64,000 nt of DNA from an uncultured Bacteroides sp. (GTDB taxonomy: Bacteria; Bacteroidota; Bacteroidia; Bacteroidales; Bacteroidaceae), in assembly GCF_910578895.1 (NCBI RefSeq), contig NZ_CAJTSC010000010.1, positions 1-64,000 of the forward strand, given 5' to 3'. The position numbers were made by a program, and so were the translations under genes. Shown piece after piece: positions 33,001-40,956 of this stretch (position 1 is its first letter; each line of letters opens with the position of its first letter). Below the pieces are notes generated by a model, which saw nothing but the letters and a program-made list of their open reading frames with translations, ran no database searches and had not been told where the DNA came from.

Positions 33001-35915
33001 TTTCCGTACAGTTCACCTTTGTAAAGAACGGCGAGCGGTCCGGCTGTCGGGTGGAGCTGCGGAAACGCTTGCCCCGGCGGACGCTGGATATGAAGTGGGA
33101 AGTCTTTCGCGACCGCCTGCGTCCGGGGCAGGAGGAAGAGTGGAAGCTGGTGGTCAAGACCCCGCAAGGCCATCCTGCCGCAGCCGAGGTGCTGGCAATG
33201 ATGTACGATGCTTCATTGGACAGGATTTGTAAGCACAACCAGTCGTTGGGTGTGTATTACTACCCGTATATTCCGCATTACAACTGGCATCTTGGCTACA
33301 ACGCCACACGGCATTGTGCCCCTCACTTCCCCATGAAGTCGTGGGAAGTGCCCGTTTGGCGGTTCGATCATCTTTGGTCTTCTTACTATAATGGAGTGGA
33401 CGAAGCCCTGTATGGCAGGCCCAGAGCCACTCTGACCGGGTCTGTAAATGGAATGATGGTAAAGAGGTCGGCGGCTGCCAAAGGGGGTCAGATAGAATAT
33501 GTCTCGATGGCGGATGAAGAAGAGCCGGAAGAACATAGCCTGTACGAGACGATAATACCCCCGCCCTCGGAGCAGATATTGCCGCCTATGGCGGAACTGC
33601 GTACCGACTTTTCCGAAACGGCTTTCTTCTACCCGCAGTTGCGCACCAACGCGCAGGGAGAGGTGGCTTTCTCCTTCACCATGCCGCAAAGCCTGACGCG
33701 CTGGAATTTCCGCGGCTATTCCCACACCAAGGAGATGATGACGGGGATGCTCCATGCCACTGCCGTCACCGCCAAGGAGTTTATGCTCACTCCGAACATG
33801 CCGCGCTTTGTGCGGGTAGGCGATAAGACGCAGATTGCCGCCGGCATCGCCAACCTGTCGGACAAAGCCGTGAAAGGCACAGCCGTGTTCACCCTCTTCG
33901 ACCCGATGACGGAGAAGGTTATCTCCGTGCAACGCCGTAAATTCTCGGTGGAAGCCGGAAAGAGGGCGACGGTCGTTTTCCCGTTCGATGTAACGGACCG
34001 TTGCGACCTGCTTGGCGTCCGCATGGTGGCGGACGGCGGCGCATTCAGCGACGGCGAGCAGCACCTGTTGCCTGTGCTGGGCAACAAAGAGTACATCACC
34101 GAGGCGATTGCCATGCCCGTGCGTGGCGAGGAGGCCCGCACTTTCTCCTTGGAAAGGCTGTTCAACGGCAACAGCCGCACGGCAACCGACCGCCGCCTGA
34201 CAGTGGAGTTCACAGGCAATCCGGCATGGTATGCCGTGCAAGCCCTGCCCGCCCTGAGCCAATCCGTTGCGGATAATGCAATTTCACGCGCTGCCGCCTT
34301 CTATGCCAACAGCCTGGCAGGCCATATCGCCGATAGCCGGCCGCGCATCAAGGCGGTGTTCGACAACTGGCGTTCGTCGGGCGGCACCAAAGAGACTTTC
34401 CTCAGCCAACTGGAGAAGAACCAGGATGTGAAGAATATCCTCTTGGACAACTCCCCCTGGCTGCTCGAAGCTACCACCGAGGCGGAACGGCACCAGCGCA
34501 TCGCCACCTTGTTCGATGTAAATCAATTGAATTACCGTAATATGGAATCCCTGCTCAAACTGAAAGAGTTGCAGGGCGAAGACGGTGCTTGGAGCTGGTT
34601 CGGTGGCATGTCCGGCAGCCGTTACGTCACAAGCTATGTCACAAGGCTGCTTGTCCGCCTGTCCCTGCTCACGGGCAAGGCGTTGCCGGAAGAGGCGGAG
34701 GCGATGAAAGGCAAGGCATTCGGCTATCTCAACAAGCAAGCATTCGAAGAATACCGTCTCCTTCGCAAGGCGGAGAAGAACGGAGCCAAGGTTGCCGGCG
34801 TGTCGGGTGCCGCTATGGACTATCTGTATTTGGTGACCCTCGCTTCGGAAAAGCTTTCCGGTGAGTATGCAAAGGCATTCGATTATTTTCTTGGCAAGTT
34901 GGGGCATAACCCTGCGAACGGCACGATGGTTGGCAAGGCGCAGACCGCCGCTATCTTGCAGAGAGTGGGGCGCAAGGCGGCAGCGGACCAATTGATGGCC
35001 TCTGTCAAAGAACATCTGGTGCAGACGGACGAGATGGGAGCGCATTTCGCTTTCCATGACGGTCCGTACAACTGGGGCATGCTTCCGGTGCCCGCCCACG
35101 TGGCCGTGATGGAAGCCCTGCGCGAGGCGGGCGGCAACGATGCTTTGGTGGAAGAGATGAAACTCTGGCTGCTGAAACAGAAGCAGGCTACAAGCTGGAA
35201 CTCTCCGGTTGCCACCGCCGATGCTGTTTACGCCCTGCTGTGCCAAGGCGACAACCTGCTGGAGAGCCAAGGAGATGTCCGCATCACGCTAGGCAGCAAG
35301 GTGTTGGAGACCGGTTCTCCGGCACAGGCCGCCATGCCGGGATTGGGCTATGTCAGGGAAACCTTTGCACAAGGCGCTCCCGAACTGAAAGCAACGTCCG
35401 TCACCGTAGAGAAGCGGGATGCGGGCATCGCGTGGGGAGCCGTCTATGCGCAATACCTGTCGCCCCTGTCCGATGTGAAGCAGCAGGGCGGCGGGCTGAA
35501 TATCGAGAAGAGACTCTTCGTAGAGCGTATCTCCGCCAACGGGCAGAAGTCCCTGCAACCCTTGACGGATGCCGGTCCGCTCTCCGTAGGCGATAAGGTC
35601 ATTGCCCGGCTGACTCTCCGTCTGGACCGCGCCATGGACTTTATCCAGCTGAAAGACCAACGCGGGGCATGCTTCGAACCGATAGGATCGCTTTCCGGCT
35701 ATCGCTGGAGCAACGGGTTCGGGTTCTACGTGGAAGTGGAAGATACCGGCGCCAACTTCTTCTTCGACCACCTGGGCAAAGGTGTCTATGTATTGGAACA
35801 CAGCTACCGCGTGGCTCGCGGCGGCACGTACGAAACCGGGCTTGCCACCGTGCAGTGCGCTTATGCACCCGAATATGCTTCGCATACTGCGGGCGGAACG
35901 GTTGTAATCCGGTAG
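30078..35915 (+). CDS. Alpha-2-macroglobulin family protein, no thioester
   Basis: Large exported protein (1945 residues) of the bacterial alpha-2-macroglobulin family, thought to trap proteases in the periplasm. The signal peptide ends near LYAQS (residue 27). An N-terminal helical region is followed by macroglobulin-type beta domains including LTDRSVYRPGQTVYVKGI (about 570) and KRPTFEIIFNPVKQAYSLGD (about 670). The A2M region starts around LRTNAQGEVAFSFTMPQSLTRWNF (about 1190). Where thioester members have CxEQ, this protein has LPALSQSVADNAISRA, so no thioester can form. A terpenoid-cyclase-like helical domain follows. It is monocistronic. Confidence 0.88.
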   Translation: MAMKKFQRFCTLFLPMLVMCFSTLYAQSYNSLWRQVEQAEKKGLPQTVVKLAEEICRKAEREKNAPQLLKAYFCRDAYQEKLTPDSLYTHLPNLERWAKEEQDTVSRAILHSLLARKYADYMRYNWKTLSQAPALDMDEAPADIREWSYNLFAAKIDGHCLASLRDARRLLEVSSREYAPFVVQKDGSRFYGHDMYHLLARRAINTYLPLHDGRIDSLRRVRIDGIYRNMIDAYRHRAGAEDAVVLATLDYWNWKKDEGVSREPDATYMERKAQFDKEYLEALDGLIREYGAREICAEVYICKANRLHDMGETRADEVLQVCDEGVRRYPACKRANELRNIRERLLLPYLGVDVGESVYPGDSLRLSMSYRNLKGYTLNLYRTDLPEVPWMDAEIDKAFYRKHARKLSSTHFDLDYPADKDGKPANVGSIVRHKVMKISGVDSTGVYILQVVPDAAEAHTAEQFLVSTRFKVLTLSLPDDNMELVVVDGRSGHPVPDAEVCFYSTYRENERSLVQNVVTDADGKAVVKLNKFISSYAVRKGTDIAMTPQRVYWDNYYERGDSRPKERVTLLTDRSVYRPGQTVYVKGISYLQKADKAHVLARKEYRVRLLDVNRKELLRKTVTANEFGSFTTELPLPAACLKGSYTVEVEDKASVSVRVEEYKRPTFEIIFNPVKQAYSLGDTVVVTGKVKAYNGMAVQDVPLAYTVIRYPYNIYVDGDLVPFSSDTVRLDAEGNFSIPVFLKPGNVSDDIRWDRLAYHVEATVTDEAGETQTERYKLYAGRRACFFSVTGMDGPLCKENAITAELIVTNGNDETLPVKGTCRLYSVIDAKTKRMSDSPVYEGTFMSGETKDFAVWKQLPSGEYRLVLSASGDDGRKTGDDGKKTGSGKDTIDIVLFSLADPRPVVFSETFLYKKNVEFDAGHPAEFYFGTSVKDAYVLVDVFGSKGRLESGAILLSDSIVRMEYPYREEYGEGVSVQFTFVKNGERSGCRVELRKRLPRRTLDMKWEVFRDRLRPGQEEEWKLVVKTPQGHPAAAEVLAMMYDASLDRICKHNQSLGVYYYPYIPHYNWHLGYNATRHCAPHFPMKSWEVPVWRFDHLWSSYYNGVDEALYGRPRATLTGSVNGMMVKRSAAAKGGQIEYVSMADEEEPEEHSLYETIIPPPSEQILPPMAELRTDFSETAFFYPQLRTNAQGEVAFSFTMPQSLTRWNFRGYSHTKEMMTGMLHATAVTAKEFMLTPNMPRFVRVGDKTQIAAGIANLSDKAVKGTAVFTLFDPMTEKVISVQRRKFSVEAGKRATVVFPFDVTDRCDLLGVRMVADGGAFSDGEQHLLPVLGNKEYITEAIAMPVRGEEARTFSLERLFNGNSRTATDRRLTVEFTGNPAWYAVQALPALSQSVADNAISRAAAFYANSLAGHIADSRPRIKAVFDNWRSSGGTKETFLSQLEKNQDVKNILLDNSPWLLEATTEAERHQRIATLFDVNQLNYRNMESLLKLKELQGEDGAWSWFGGMSGSRYVTSYVTRLLVRLSLLTGKALPEEAEAMKGKAFGYLNKQAFEEYRLLRKAEKNGAKVAGVSGAAMDYLYLVTLASEKLSGEYAKAFDYFLGKLGHNPANGTMVGKAQTAAILQRVGRKAAADQLMASVKEHLVQTDEMGAHFAFHDGPYNWGMLPVPAHVAVMEALREAGGNDALVEEMKLWLLKQKQATSWNSPVATADAVYALLCQGDNLLESQGDVRITLGSKVLETGSPAQAAMPGLGYVRETFAQGAPELKATSVTVEKRDAGIAWGAVYAQYLSPLSDVKQQGGGLNIEKRLFVERISANGQKSLQPLTDAGPLSVGDKVIARLTLRLDRAMDFIQLKDQRGACFEPIGSLSGYRWSNGFGFYVEVEDTGANFFFDHLGKGVYVLEHSYRVARGGTYETGLATVQCAYAPEYASHTAGGTVVIR

Positions 35916-35934
35916 GCGGCTTGCATTGCAAGGT

Positions 35935-36070
35935 TGTCTCATTTAAGGGAGTTGAAGGAGTTATCGGGAATTAAAGGAGTTATATGCCGGTAGTATCGCC
36001 ATACATCGACAGGGCTATCGGCTTCTGACTCCTCAGCCCGAAGGGTGCTCCTGTAAATGAAAAAGTTGTG
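35935..36070 (+). repeat. Element A, diverged copy
   Basis: CTCATTTAAGGGAGTTGAAG, further GGAGTTA units, a partial core GGTAGTATCGCCATACATCG with GCTATCGGCTTC, and a right end CTCCTGTAAATGAAAAAG. Same layout as the copies at 25, 29 and 44 kb but with more changes. Confidence 0.7.
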
Positions 36071-36072
36071 TG

Positions 36073-36186
36073 TGGGACATATAGATGCGTCGCGAGAGAC
36101 ATATAGATGTATCGTGTGGGATATATAGATCCGTCAGGTGGGATATATATGTCCCACACGATACATCTATACATCCCTCGCGACGC
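36073..36186. repeat. 22-bp-period array folding into a long hairpin
   Basis: Five 22-base units start at 36073, 36095, 36117, 36139 and 36161. Units 1-3 share (G/A)GGACATATAGAT, unit 4 is a palindrome (GTGGGATATATATGTCCCAC) and unit 5 is inverted. The arms 36088-36129 and 36145-36186 are nearly perfect reverse complements (about 40 bp), for example GATGTATCGTGTGGGA against TCCCACACGATACATC. Confidence 0.85.
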
Positions 36187-36204
36187 CCTTTATTTTTAAA
36201 CGGT

Positions 36205-36343
36205 TATCCGTATAACTCCCCGATTGGCATGGCATTGCCGCAGCTTGCATGAAAAAGCCGCGGCAGTGCCATGCTTACAGTTAATAGATTGGCATTGATT
36301 TCCTATGTGCATGGCAGTAGGCTAATCGGAGAGTTATGCGGAT
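36205..36343. repeat. Nested inverted-repeat element
   Basis: The outer arms ATCCGTATAACTCCCCGATT (36207-36226) and AATCGGAGAGTTATGCGGAT (36324-36343) pair with two mismatches. The inner arms GCATGGCATTGCCGC (36228-36242) and GCGGCAGTGCCATGC (36261-36275) pair with one. GAGTTATGCGGA recurs near 56212. No gene seen. Confidence 0.7.
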
Positions 36344-36454
36344 GATTTTCTCTTTTTATTCGTCACATAGCCCGCACTATGCTCTTCATAAAACAGAAAA
36401 ACATTCCCAAAGAGAACTCTCAAGATAATACTGAACAAAATTTAAACAGACCCT
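36344..36454 (+). repeat. Element B, partial copy
   Basis: TCTTTTTATTCGTCACATAG, the broken central palindrome CCCGCACTATGCTC, and the right end ACAAAATTTAAACAGACCCT. The left half is short compared with the 29 kb copy. Confidence 0.7.
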
Positions 36455-36495
36455 AAAAAACGGAAAGAAAACCTGTGTATCTCGCTTAAAAACTT

Positions 36496-36503
36496 TACAT
36501 TTG
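36496..36503 (+). promoter_or_regulatory. -7 promoter box of the DUF1573 gene
   Basis: TACATTTG, 27 bases before the ATG. Confidence 0.65.
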
Positions 36504-36529
36504 CCACAACTAATTTAGAAACAATATAA

Positions 36530-37600
36530 ATGAGACGCAGTTTTATCACTCTATATGCGCTTGCAGCTACGGCGTTGACAGCCGTGGCGCAACCGCGTTT
36601 TACCTCCAATACGGAAATGTACGATTTCGGGCAGATTGAATGGAAGCAACCGGCAACGGTGCAATACTCCATTACAAACACCGGAGACCGGCCTTTGGTG
36701 CTTACCGGGGTGGAACCGGATTGCGCCTGTTCCGTGGCGCGGTGGACAAAGACACCCATCGCCCCGGGAGCCAAGGGGGTGATTGATGTCACCTTCGATG
36801 CCCGTATGCTGGGGCATTTCAATAAATCCGTAGCCGTCTACAGTAATGCCAGCCCCCATCTTGCCTATTTGAAGTTCAATGGCGAAGTGGTGCGCGAGAT
36901 AAAGGACTTCACCAAAATCCACCCGTACCTCATCGGGCAGATACGCATCGACAAGAACAGTCTCGACTTTCCCGATGTGCAAGCCGGCGAGAAGCCCGTG
37001 ATGCGCATAGGAGTCGTGAATTTGTCGGACCGTTCGTACGAACCGGTGCTGATGCATCTGCCGCCCTACCTGCAGGCGGAAGCGGAACCCGCTGTCCTGC
37101 AAAAAGGCGAGAAGGGTGTCGTCACCGTCACGTTGGACTCCGAACGGTTGACAGGCTTCGGGCTGACGCAGGCCTCTGTCTACCTGTCGCGCTTTGCCGG
37201 AGACAAGGTGGGGGATGAAAACGAGATACCCGTTTCCGCCATTCTGCTGCCGGACTTCTCGGGCATGACCGAAGCGGAAAAGGCGAATGCGCCCGCTCTC
37301 AGCCTTTCTGCCAAGAACATTGATATGAGCGCCGTGCTGGCAAAGAAGCCGAAGGCTCGCCAGGATATCATTATAACGAATACCGGCCGCTCTCCTTTGC
37401 AAATCAGCAAACTCCAGGTGTTCCACCCCGCTGTGGGTGCCAGCCTGAAGAAGGGCATGCTGCAACCGGGCGAGAGCACCCGCCTGCGCGTGACGGTGGT
37501 GAAGCACAACATCGGGAAGAAACGCCGCCATCTGCGTCTGCTGATGATTACGAACGACCCTATGCAGCCGAAAGTGGAAATCAATATCAAAGCTGAATGA
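36530..37600 (+). CDS. DUF1573 domain-containing secreted protein
   Basis: A 356-residue exported protein of unknown function. The signal peptide SFITLYALAATALTAVAQ is followed by a DUF1573 immunoglobulin-like domain (FGQIEWKQPATVQYSITNTG, then VEPDCACSVARWTKTPIAPG, VDVTF-type strands). A second related beta domain (about 145-240) and a third partial one (NTGRSPLQISKLQVF) follow. Probably periplasmic or surface-exposed. It is followed by meaB across a heptamer array. Confidence 0.85.
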   Translation: MRRSFITLYALAATALTAVAQPRFTSNTEMYDFGQIEWKQPATVQYSITNTGDRPLVLTGVEPDCACSVARWTKTPIAPGAKGVIDVTFDARMLGHFNKSVAVYSNASPHLAYLKFNGEVVREIKDFTKIHPYLIGQIRIDKNSLDFPDVQAGEKPVMRIGVVNLSDRSYEPVLMHLPPYLQAEAEPAVLQKGEKGVVTVTLDSERLTGFGLTQASVYLSRFAGDKVGDENEIPVSAILLPDFSGMTEAEKANAPALSLSAKNIDMSAVLAKKPKARQDIIITNTGRSPLQISKLQVFHPAVGASLKKGMLQPGESTRLRVTVVKHNIGKKRRHLRLLMITNDPMQPKVEINIKAE

Positions 37601-37605
37601 ATGGG

Positions 37606-37694
37606 GATTTGGATTTCAGATTTATGATTTCAGATTTTAGAACTTTGAAATCATAAATCTGAACTTTGAATTCTGAAATCTAAAATCTGAAATC
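37606..37694 (+). repeat. Heptamer array with inverted arms upstream of meaB
   Basis: About twelve 7-base units: ATTTCAG, ATTTATG, ATTTCAG, ATTTTAG, AACTTTG, AAATCAT, AAATCTG, AACTTTG, AATTCTG, AAATCTA, AAATCTG, AAATCAT. The second half is roughly the reverse complement of the first. It ends at the meaB ATG, so the start site would lie in a hairpin. Confidence 0.85.
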
Positions 37695-38792
37695 ATGGAA
37701 CATCCTGAAAATAGCGCGGAATACAAAGGACTGGTTGTCAATGCAGGCATTGAACAGCCTTCGTCCGTCAATCCTTATCTGAAGCGGAAGCCGAAAAAGC
37801 GCCAGCTCTCCGTTGCGGAGTACGTAGAGGGCATTGTAAAAGGCGATGTCACGGTCTTAAGCCGTGCGGTGACGTTGGTGGAAAGCCTGAAGCCCGAACA
37901 TCAGGCGGTGGCACAGGAGGTGATAGAAAAGTGCCTGCCATACTCCGGCAACTCTGTCCGCATAGGCATCAGCGGTGTGCCCGGAGCCGGCAAGAGTACG
38001 TCTATCGACGTATTCGGGCTGCACGTATTGGAGAAGCACGGCGGCAAACTGGCGGTGCTTGCCATCGACCCCAGCAGCGAGCGTAGCAAAGGCAGCATCC
38101 TGGGCGACAAGACCCGTATGGAGAAACTCTCCGTCCATCCCAAATCCTTTATCCGCCCCAGCCCTTCGGCGGGTTCGTTGGGCGGCGTGGCACGCAAGAC
38201 GCGTGAAACAATCGTGCTTTGCGAGGCAGCCGGCTTCGACAAGATATTCGTAGAGACGGTGGGCGTGGGGCAGAGCGAGACGGCGGTGCATTCCATGGTA
38301 GATTTCTTCCTGCTTATCCAGCTTGCCGGTACGGGCGACGAGCTGCAAGGCATCAAGCGCGGCATCATGGAGATGGCGGACGGCATTGTCATCAACAAGG
38401 CGGACGGCGACAACCTGGAGCGTGCCCGGCTGGCTGCCACCCAGTTCCGCAACGCGCTGCATCTTTTCCCCGCCCCGGAGAGCGGCTGGACGCCGCAGGT
38501 GCTGACCTATTCCGGCTTCTACAACCTCGGCGTGCAGGAGGTGTGGGACATGGTGTACAAGTACGTCGACTTCGTGAAAGACAACGGCTACTTTGAGTAT
38601 CGCCGCAACGAGCAGAGCAAGTACTGGATGTACGAGACCATCAATGAGCAGCTTCGCGACAGCTTCTACCAGAACCCCGAGATTGAAGCGATGCTTGCCG
38701 GCAAGGAAAGGCAAGTCCTGGAAGGCAACCTCACTTCCTTTGTCGCTGCCAAGAGCTTGCTGGACACTTATTTTGCGGGACTGAAAAAATAG
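37695..38792 (+). CDS. meaB: Methylmalonyl-CoA mutase-associated GTPase MeaB
   Basis: G3E-family P-loop GTPase (ArgK/MeaB) that protects and gates cofactor loading of B12-dependent methylmalonyl-CoA mutase. The 365 residues contain G1 GVPGAGKSTSID, the IDPSSERSKGSILGDKTRM switch, ETVGVGQSE, NKADGDN (G4) and the C-terminal dimerisation helices. The mutase subunits are not in this window. The ATG is immediately preceded by a heptamer array, with no visible Shine-Dalgarno. Confidence 0.94.
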   Translation: MEHPENSAEYKGLVVNAGIEQPSSVNPYLKRKPKKRQLSVAEYVEGIVKGDVTVLSRAVTLVESLKPEHQAVAQEVIEKCLPYSGNSVRIGISGVPGAGKSTSIDVFGLHVLEKHGGKLAVLAIDPSSERSKGSILGDKTRMEKLSVHPKSFIRPSPSAGSLGGVARKTRETIVLCEAAGFDKIFVETVGVGQSETAVHSMVDFFLLIQLAGTGDELQGIKRGIMEMADGIVINKADGDNLERARLAATQFRNALHLFPAPESGWTPQVLTYSGFYNLGVQEVWDMVYKYVDFVKDNGYFEYRRNEQSKYWMYETINEQLRDSFYQNPEIEAMLAGKERQVLEGNLTSFVAAKSLLDTYFAGLKK

Positions 38793-38804
38793 TGCCCTCT
38801 TGCT

Positions 38805-38890
38805 CACGGCTTTTGCATTTAAAGGAGTTATTACTTCGTTAGGAGTTAAAGAAGTTAGAGAAGTTAAAGCCGATACTCTTGTGTATGAGA
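38805..38890 (+). repeat. Element A, left half only
   Basis: CACGGCTTTTGCATTTAAAG, GGAGTTA units, then AGCCGATACTCTTGTGTATG, which is the inner stem and loop in the orientation of the 44 kb copy. It then breaks off. Confidence 0.75.
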
Positions 38891-38968
38891 GGCGCTTGAC
38901 CGTTCCCCGACCGAACCGGAACAGTTCCGCCGGGCGATGCATTTTCTCTTCCGTTTGTCAAGAAAAAG

Positions 38969-39883
38969 CTACACTTCCTTTCCCTCTCTCTCGAAGTCCT
39001 TGCGCGATTTGCTTTGCGTGACGATGTACACGCCGAGAAACACCAGTGCGATGGCAATCCCTTTCTCAAGATTGAACGTAGCCATGCCGATGACGACCGT
39101 AACGACGGACGCCACGATTGGCTGCATATAGTTGTACATGCTCACCACCGTGGGGCGCAACAGCCGTTGTGCCGTCATGATGCAGATATATGCCAGGAAA
39201 CTGCCGCCCACCACCACGTAGCCTATCTGCCACAGTGCCGGGGCGGAGACCTCTTCCCAACGGATTGCCGCCACATCGTGGTAGGAGAAAGGAATGTAGC
39301 ACATGGAGGCATAGACAAACATCCATTTGTTCAGCGTGATGGGCGAGTACTTCTGCGACAACCCTTTGAACACGGTGAGGTAGATGGAGAAACTGACCTG
39401 CGCGATGAGACACAGCAGGTCGCCTACGATACTGCCGTTGCTGCCCTTGCCGGTGCCTTGGCTGCTCATAATCAGTATCAACGCGCCCATTGCCCCCACG
39501 AAGATGCCCAGTACCTTCTTGTTGGTGACGGGCTCTTTCAGGTAGACAGCCGCTACAATCATGGTGACGATGGGCAGGGTTGTGGTGACGATAGAAGCGT
39601 CGATGGGGGAAGTCATGGACAGCCCGAAGATAAAGATTCCCTGGTTGAACACCAGCGCAAAAAGTGCGGCAAAGAATATCTTCAGCATATCCCGGTGGTC
39701 TACCTGCTCGCGTTTGCAGCACAGCGAGAGCAGCCAGAAACAGCCCGCCGCACCCACCATGCGGAAAGTGGTGACGGACAAGGGAGAAAATTCCGCCAAT
39801 GCGGATTTGCCGATAGGAGCCATCAGCCCCCACAGGATGTTGGCGGTCAGGGCAAACAGATGCCCTTGCAGGTTCTTGTTCAT
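38969..39883 (-). CDS. DMT-superfamily EamA transporter
   Basis: A 304-residue inner-membrane exporter-type protein with ten predicted helices in two EamA halves, e.g. LFALTANILWGLMAPIGK (first) and GSIVGDLLCLIAQVSFSIYL (second). The start at MNKNLQGH was taken because an upstream in-frame ATG adds only a polar stretch before helix 1. Substrate cannot be inferred. It diverges from the ATPase gene with facing promoters at 40005 and 40036. Confidence 0.9.
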   Translation of the reverse strand: MNKNLQGHLFALTANILWGLMAPIGKSALAEFSPLSVTTFRMVGAAGCFWLLSLCCKREQVDHRDMLKIFFAALFALVFNQGIFIFGLSMTSPIDASIVTTTLPIVTMIVAAVYLKEPVTNKKVLGIFVGAMGALILIMSSQGTGKGSNGSIVGDLLCLIAQVSFSIYLTVFKGLSQKYSPITLNKWMFVYASMCYIPFSYHDVAAIRWEEVSAPALWQIGYVVVGGSFLAYICIMTAQRLLRPTVVSMYNYMQPIVASVVTVVIGMATFNLEKGIAIALVFLGVYIVTQSKSRKDFEREGKEV

Positions 39884-40004
39884 AGTGCGAAAATACAGGT
39901 ATTGATGGTTAGACAATATATCGAATAAGGTTTCAGGGCGCTGATTTCCGGTCGTCCTGTTTCCTGTTCGGTATAAACTCCATTGATTGTCGTGAAAAAC
40001 GCCG

Positions 40005-40012
40005 CAAAGGTA
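40005..40012 (-). promoter_or_regulatory. -7 promoter box of the EamA gene
   Basis: Minus-strand TACCTTTG, about 120 bases before the chosen start. Confidence 0.5.
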
Positions 40013-40035
40013 ACTAAATTCCCAATCTCTTTCTT

Positions 40036-40043
40036 TATATTTG
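40036..40043 (+). promoter_or_regulatory. -7 promoter box of the ATPase-DUF4435 pair
   Basis: TATATTTG, 25 bases before the ATPase ATG. Confidence 0.65.
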
Positions 40044-40068
40044 TGACACGAATATATAGAGACACACT

Positions 40069-40911
40069 ATGGAAGTACAAGCCAATTACATCAAACGCAT
40101 CGAGATATACGGATTGTGGCATCGGTACGACATCGCCTGGGAGCTGCGCTCCGATGTCAACATACTTTCCGGCATCAACGGAGTAGGGAAGACCACCATC
40201 CTGAACCGCTCGGTGGGCTATCTGGAACAGACCACTGGCGAGGTGAAGAGTGACGAGAAGAACGGCGTACGCATCTTTTTCGATAATCCCGAAGCTACTT
40301 TCATCCCTTACGATGTAATCCGCAGCTACGACCGTCCCCTCGTCATGGGCGACTTCACCGCCCGCATGGCAGATCCCAACGTCAAGTCCGAACTGGACTG
40401 GCAACTCTATCTGCTTCAGCGCCGCTACCTCGACTACCAGGTGAACATCGGCAACAAGATGATTGAGCTGCTGAGCGGCGACGAGGAGCAGCGCAGCCTT
40501 GCCCCGATGCTGTCCGTGCCGAAACGGAAGTTTCAGGACATGGTTGACGAACTGTTCGGCTATACCCGCAAGAAGATAGACCGCAAGAGCAACGACATCG
40601 CCTTCTTCCAGGACGGCGAACGTCTCTTGCCCCATAAACTCTCGTCCGGCGAGAAACAGATGCTCGTAATCCTGCTGACGGTCCTTGTGCGCGATGGCGA
40701 CCGCTGCGTGCTCTTCATGGACGAGCCGGAAGCTTCCCTGCACATCGAATGGCAGCAGAAGCTTATCGGCATGATACGCCAGCTCAACCCGAACGTGCAG
40801 CTCATCCTCACCACCCATTCGCCCGCCGTAATCATGGAAGGCTGGCTCGATGCGGTGACCGAAGTGGAAGATATCTCAACCGCCATCCCCTGCCCCCCAA
40901 AAAAAGAATAA
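40069..40911 (+). CDS. ABC-type AAA ATPase paired with DUF4435 protein
   Basis: A 280-residue cytoplasmic ATPase of the AAA_15/AAA_21 type. It has Walker A SGINGVGKTTILN (about residue 35), the ABC-like signature KLSSGEKQMLV (about 190), Walker B CVLFMDEPEASLH (about 215) and the H-loop LTTHSPAVI. It has no transmembrane segment and a short helical insertion compared with OLD-like or PARIS AriA ATPases. The next gene, 45 bases downstream, encodes a TOPRIM-like DUF4435 protein, so they probably form one effector-plus-ATPase module. Confidence 0.85.
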   Translation: MEVQANYIKRIEIYGLWHRYDIAWELRSDVNILSGINGVGKTTILNRSVGYLEQTTGEVKSDEKNGVRIFFDNPEATFIPYDVIRSYDRPLVMGDFTARMADPNVKSELDWQLYLLQRRYLDYQVNIGNKMIELLSGDEEQRSLAPMLSVPKRKFQDMVDELFGYTRKKIDRKSNDIAFFQDGERLLPHKLSSGEKQMLVILLTVLVRDGDRCVLFMDEPEASLHIEWQQKLIGMIRQLNPNVQLILTTHSPAVIMEGWLDAVTEVEDISTAIPCPPKKE

Positions 40912-40937
40912 TTCAAAATTCACAATTCAAAATTCCT
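40912..40937 (+). repeat. Short heptamer array
   Basis: ATAATTC, AAAATTC, ACAATTC, AAAATTC (overlapping the ATPase stop), in the gap before the DUF4435 gene. Confidence 0.6.
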
Positions 40938-40956
40938 TTTCCCCTTCTCTTCTCCC

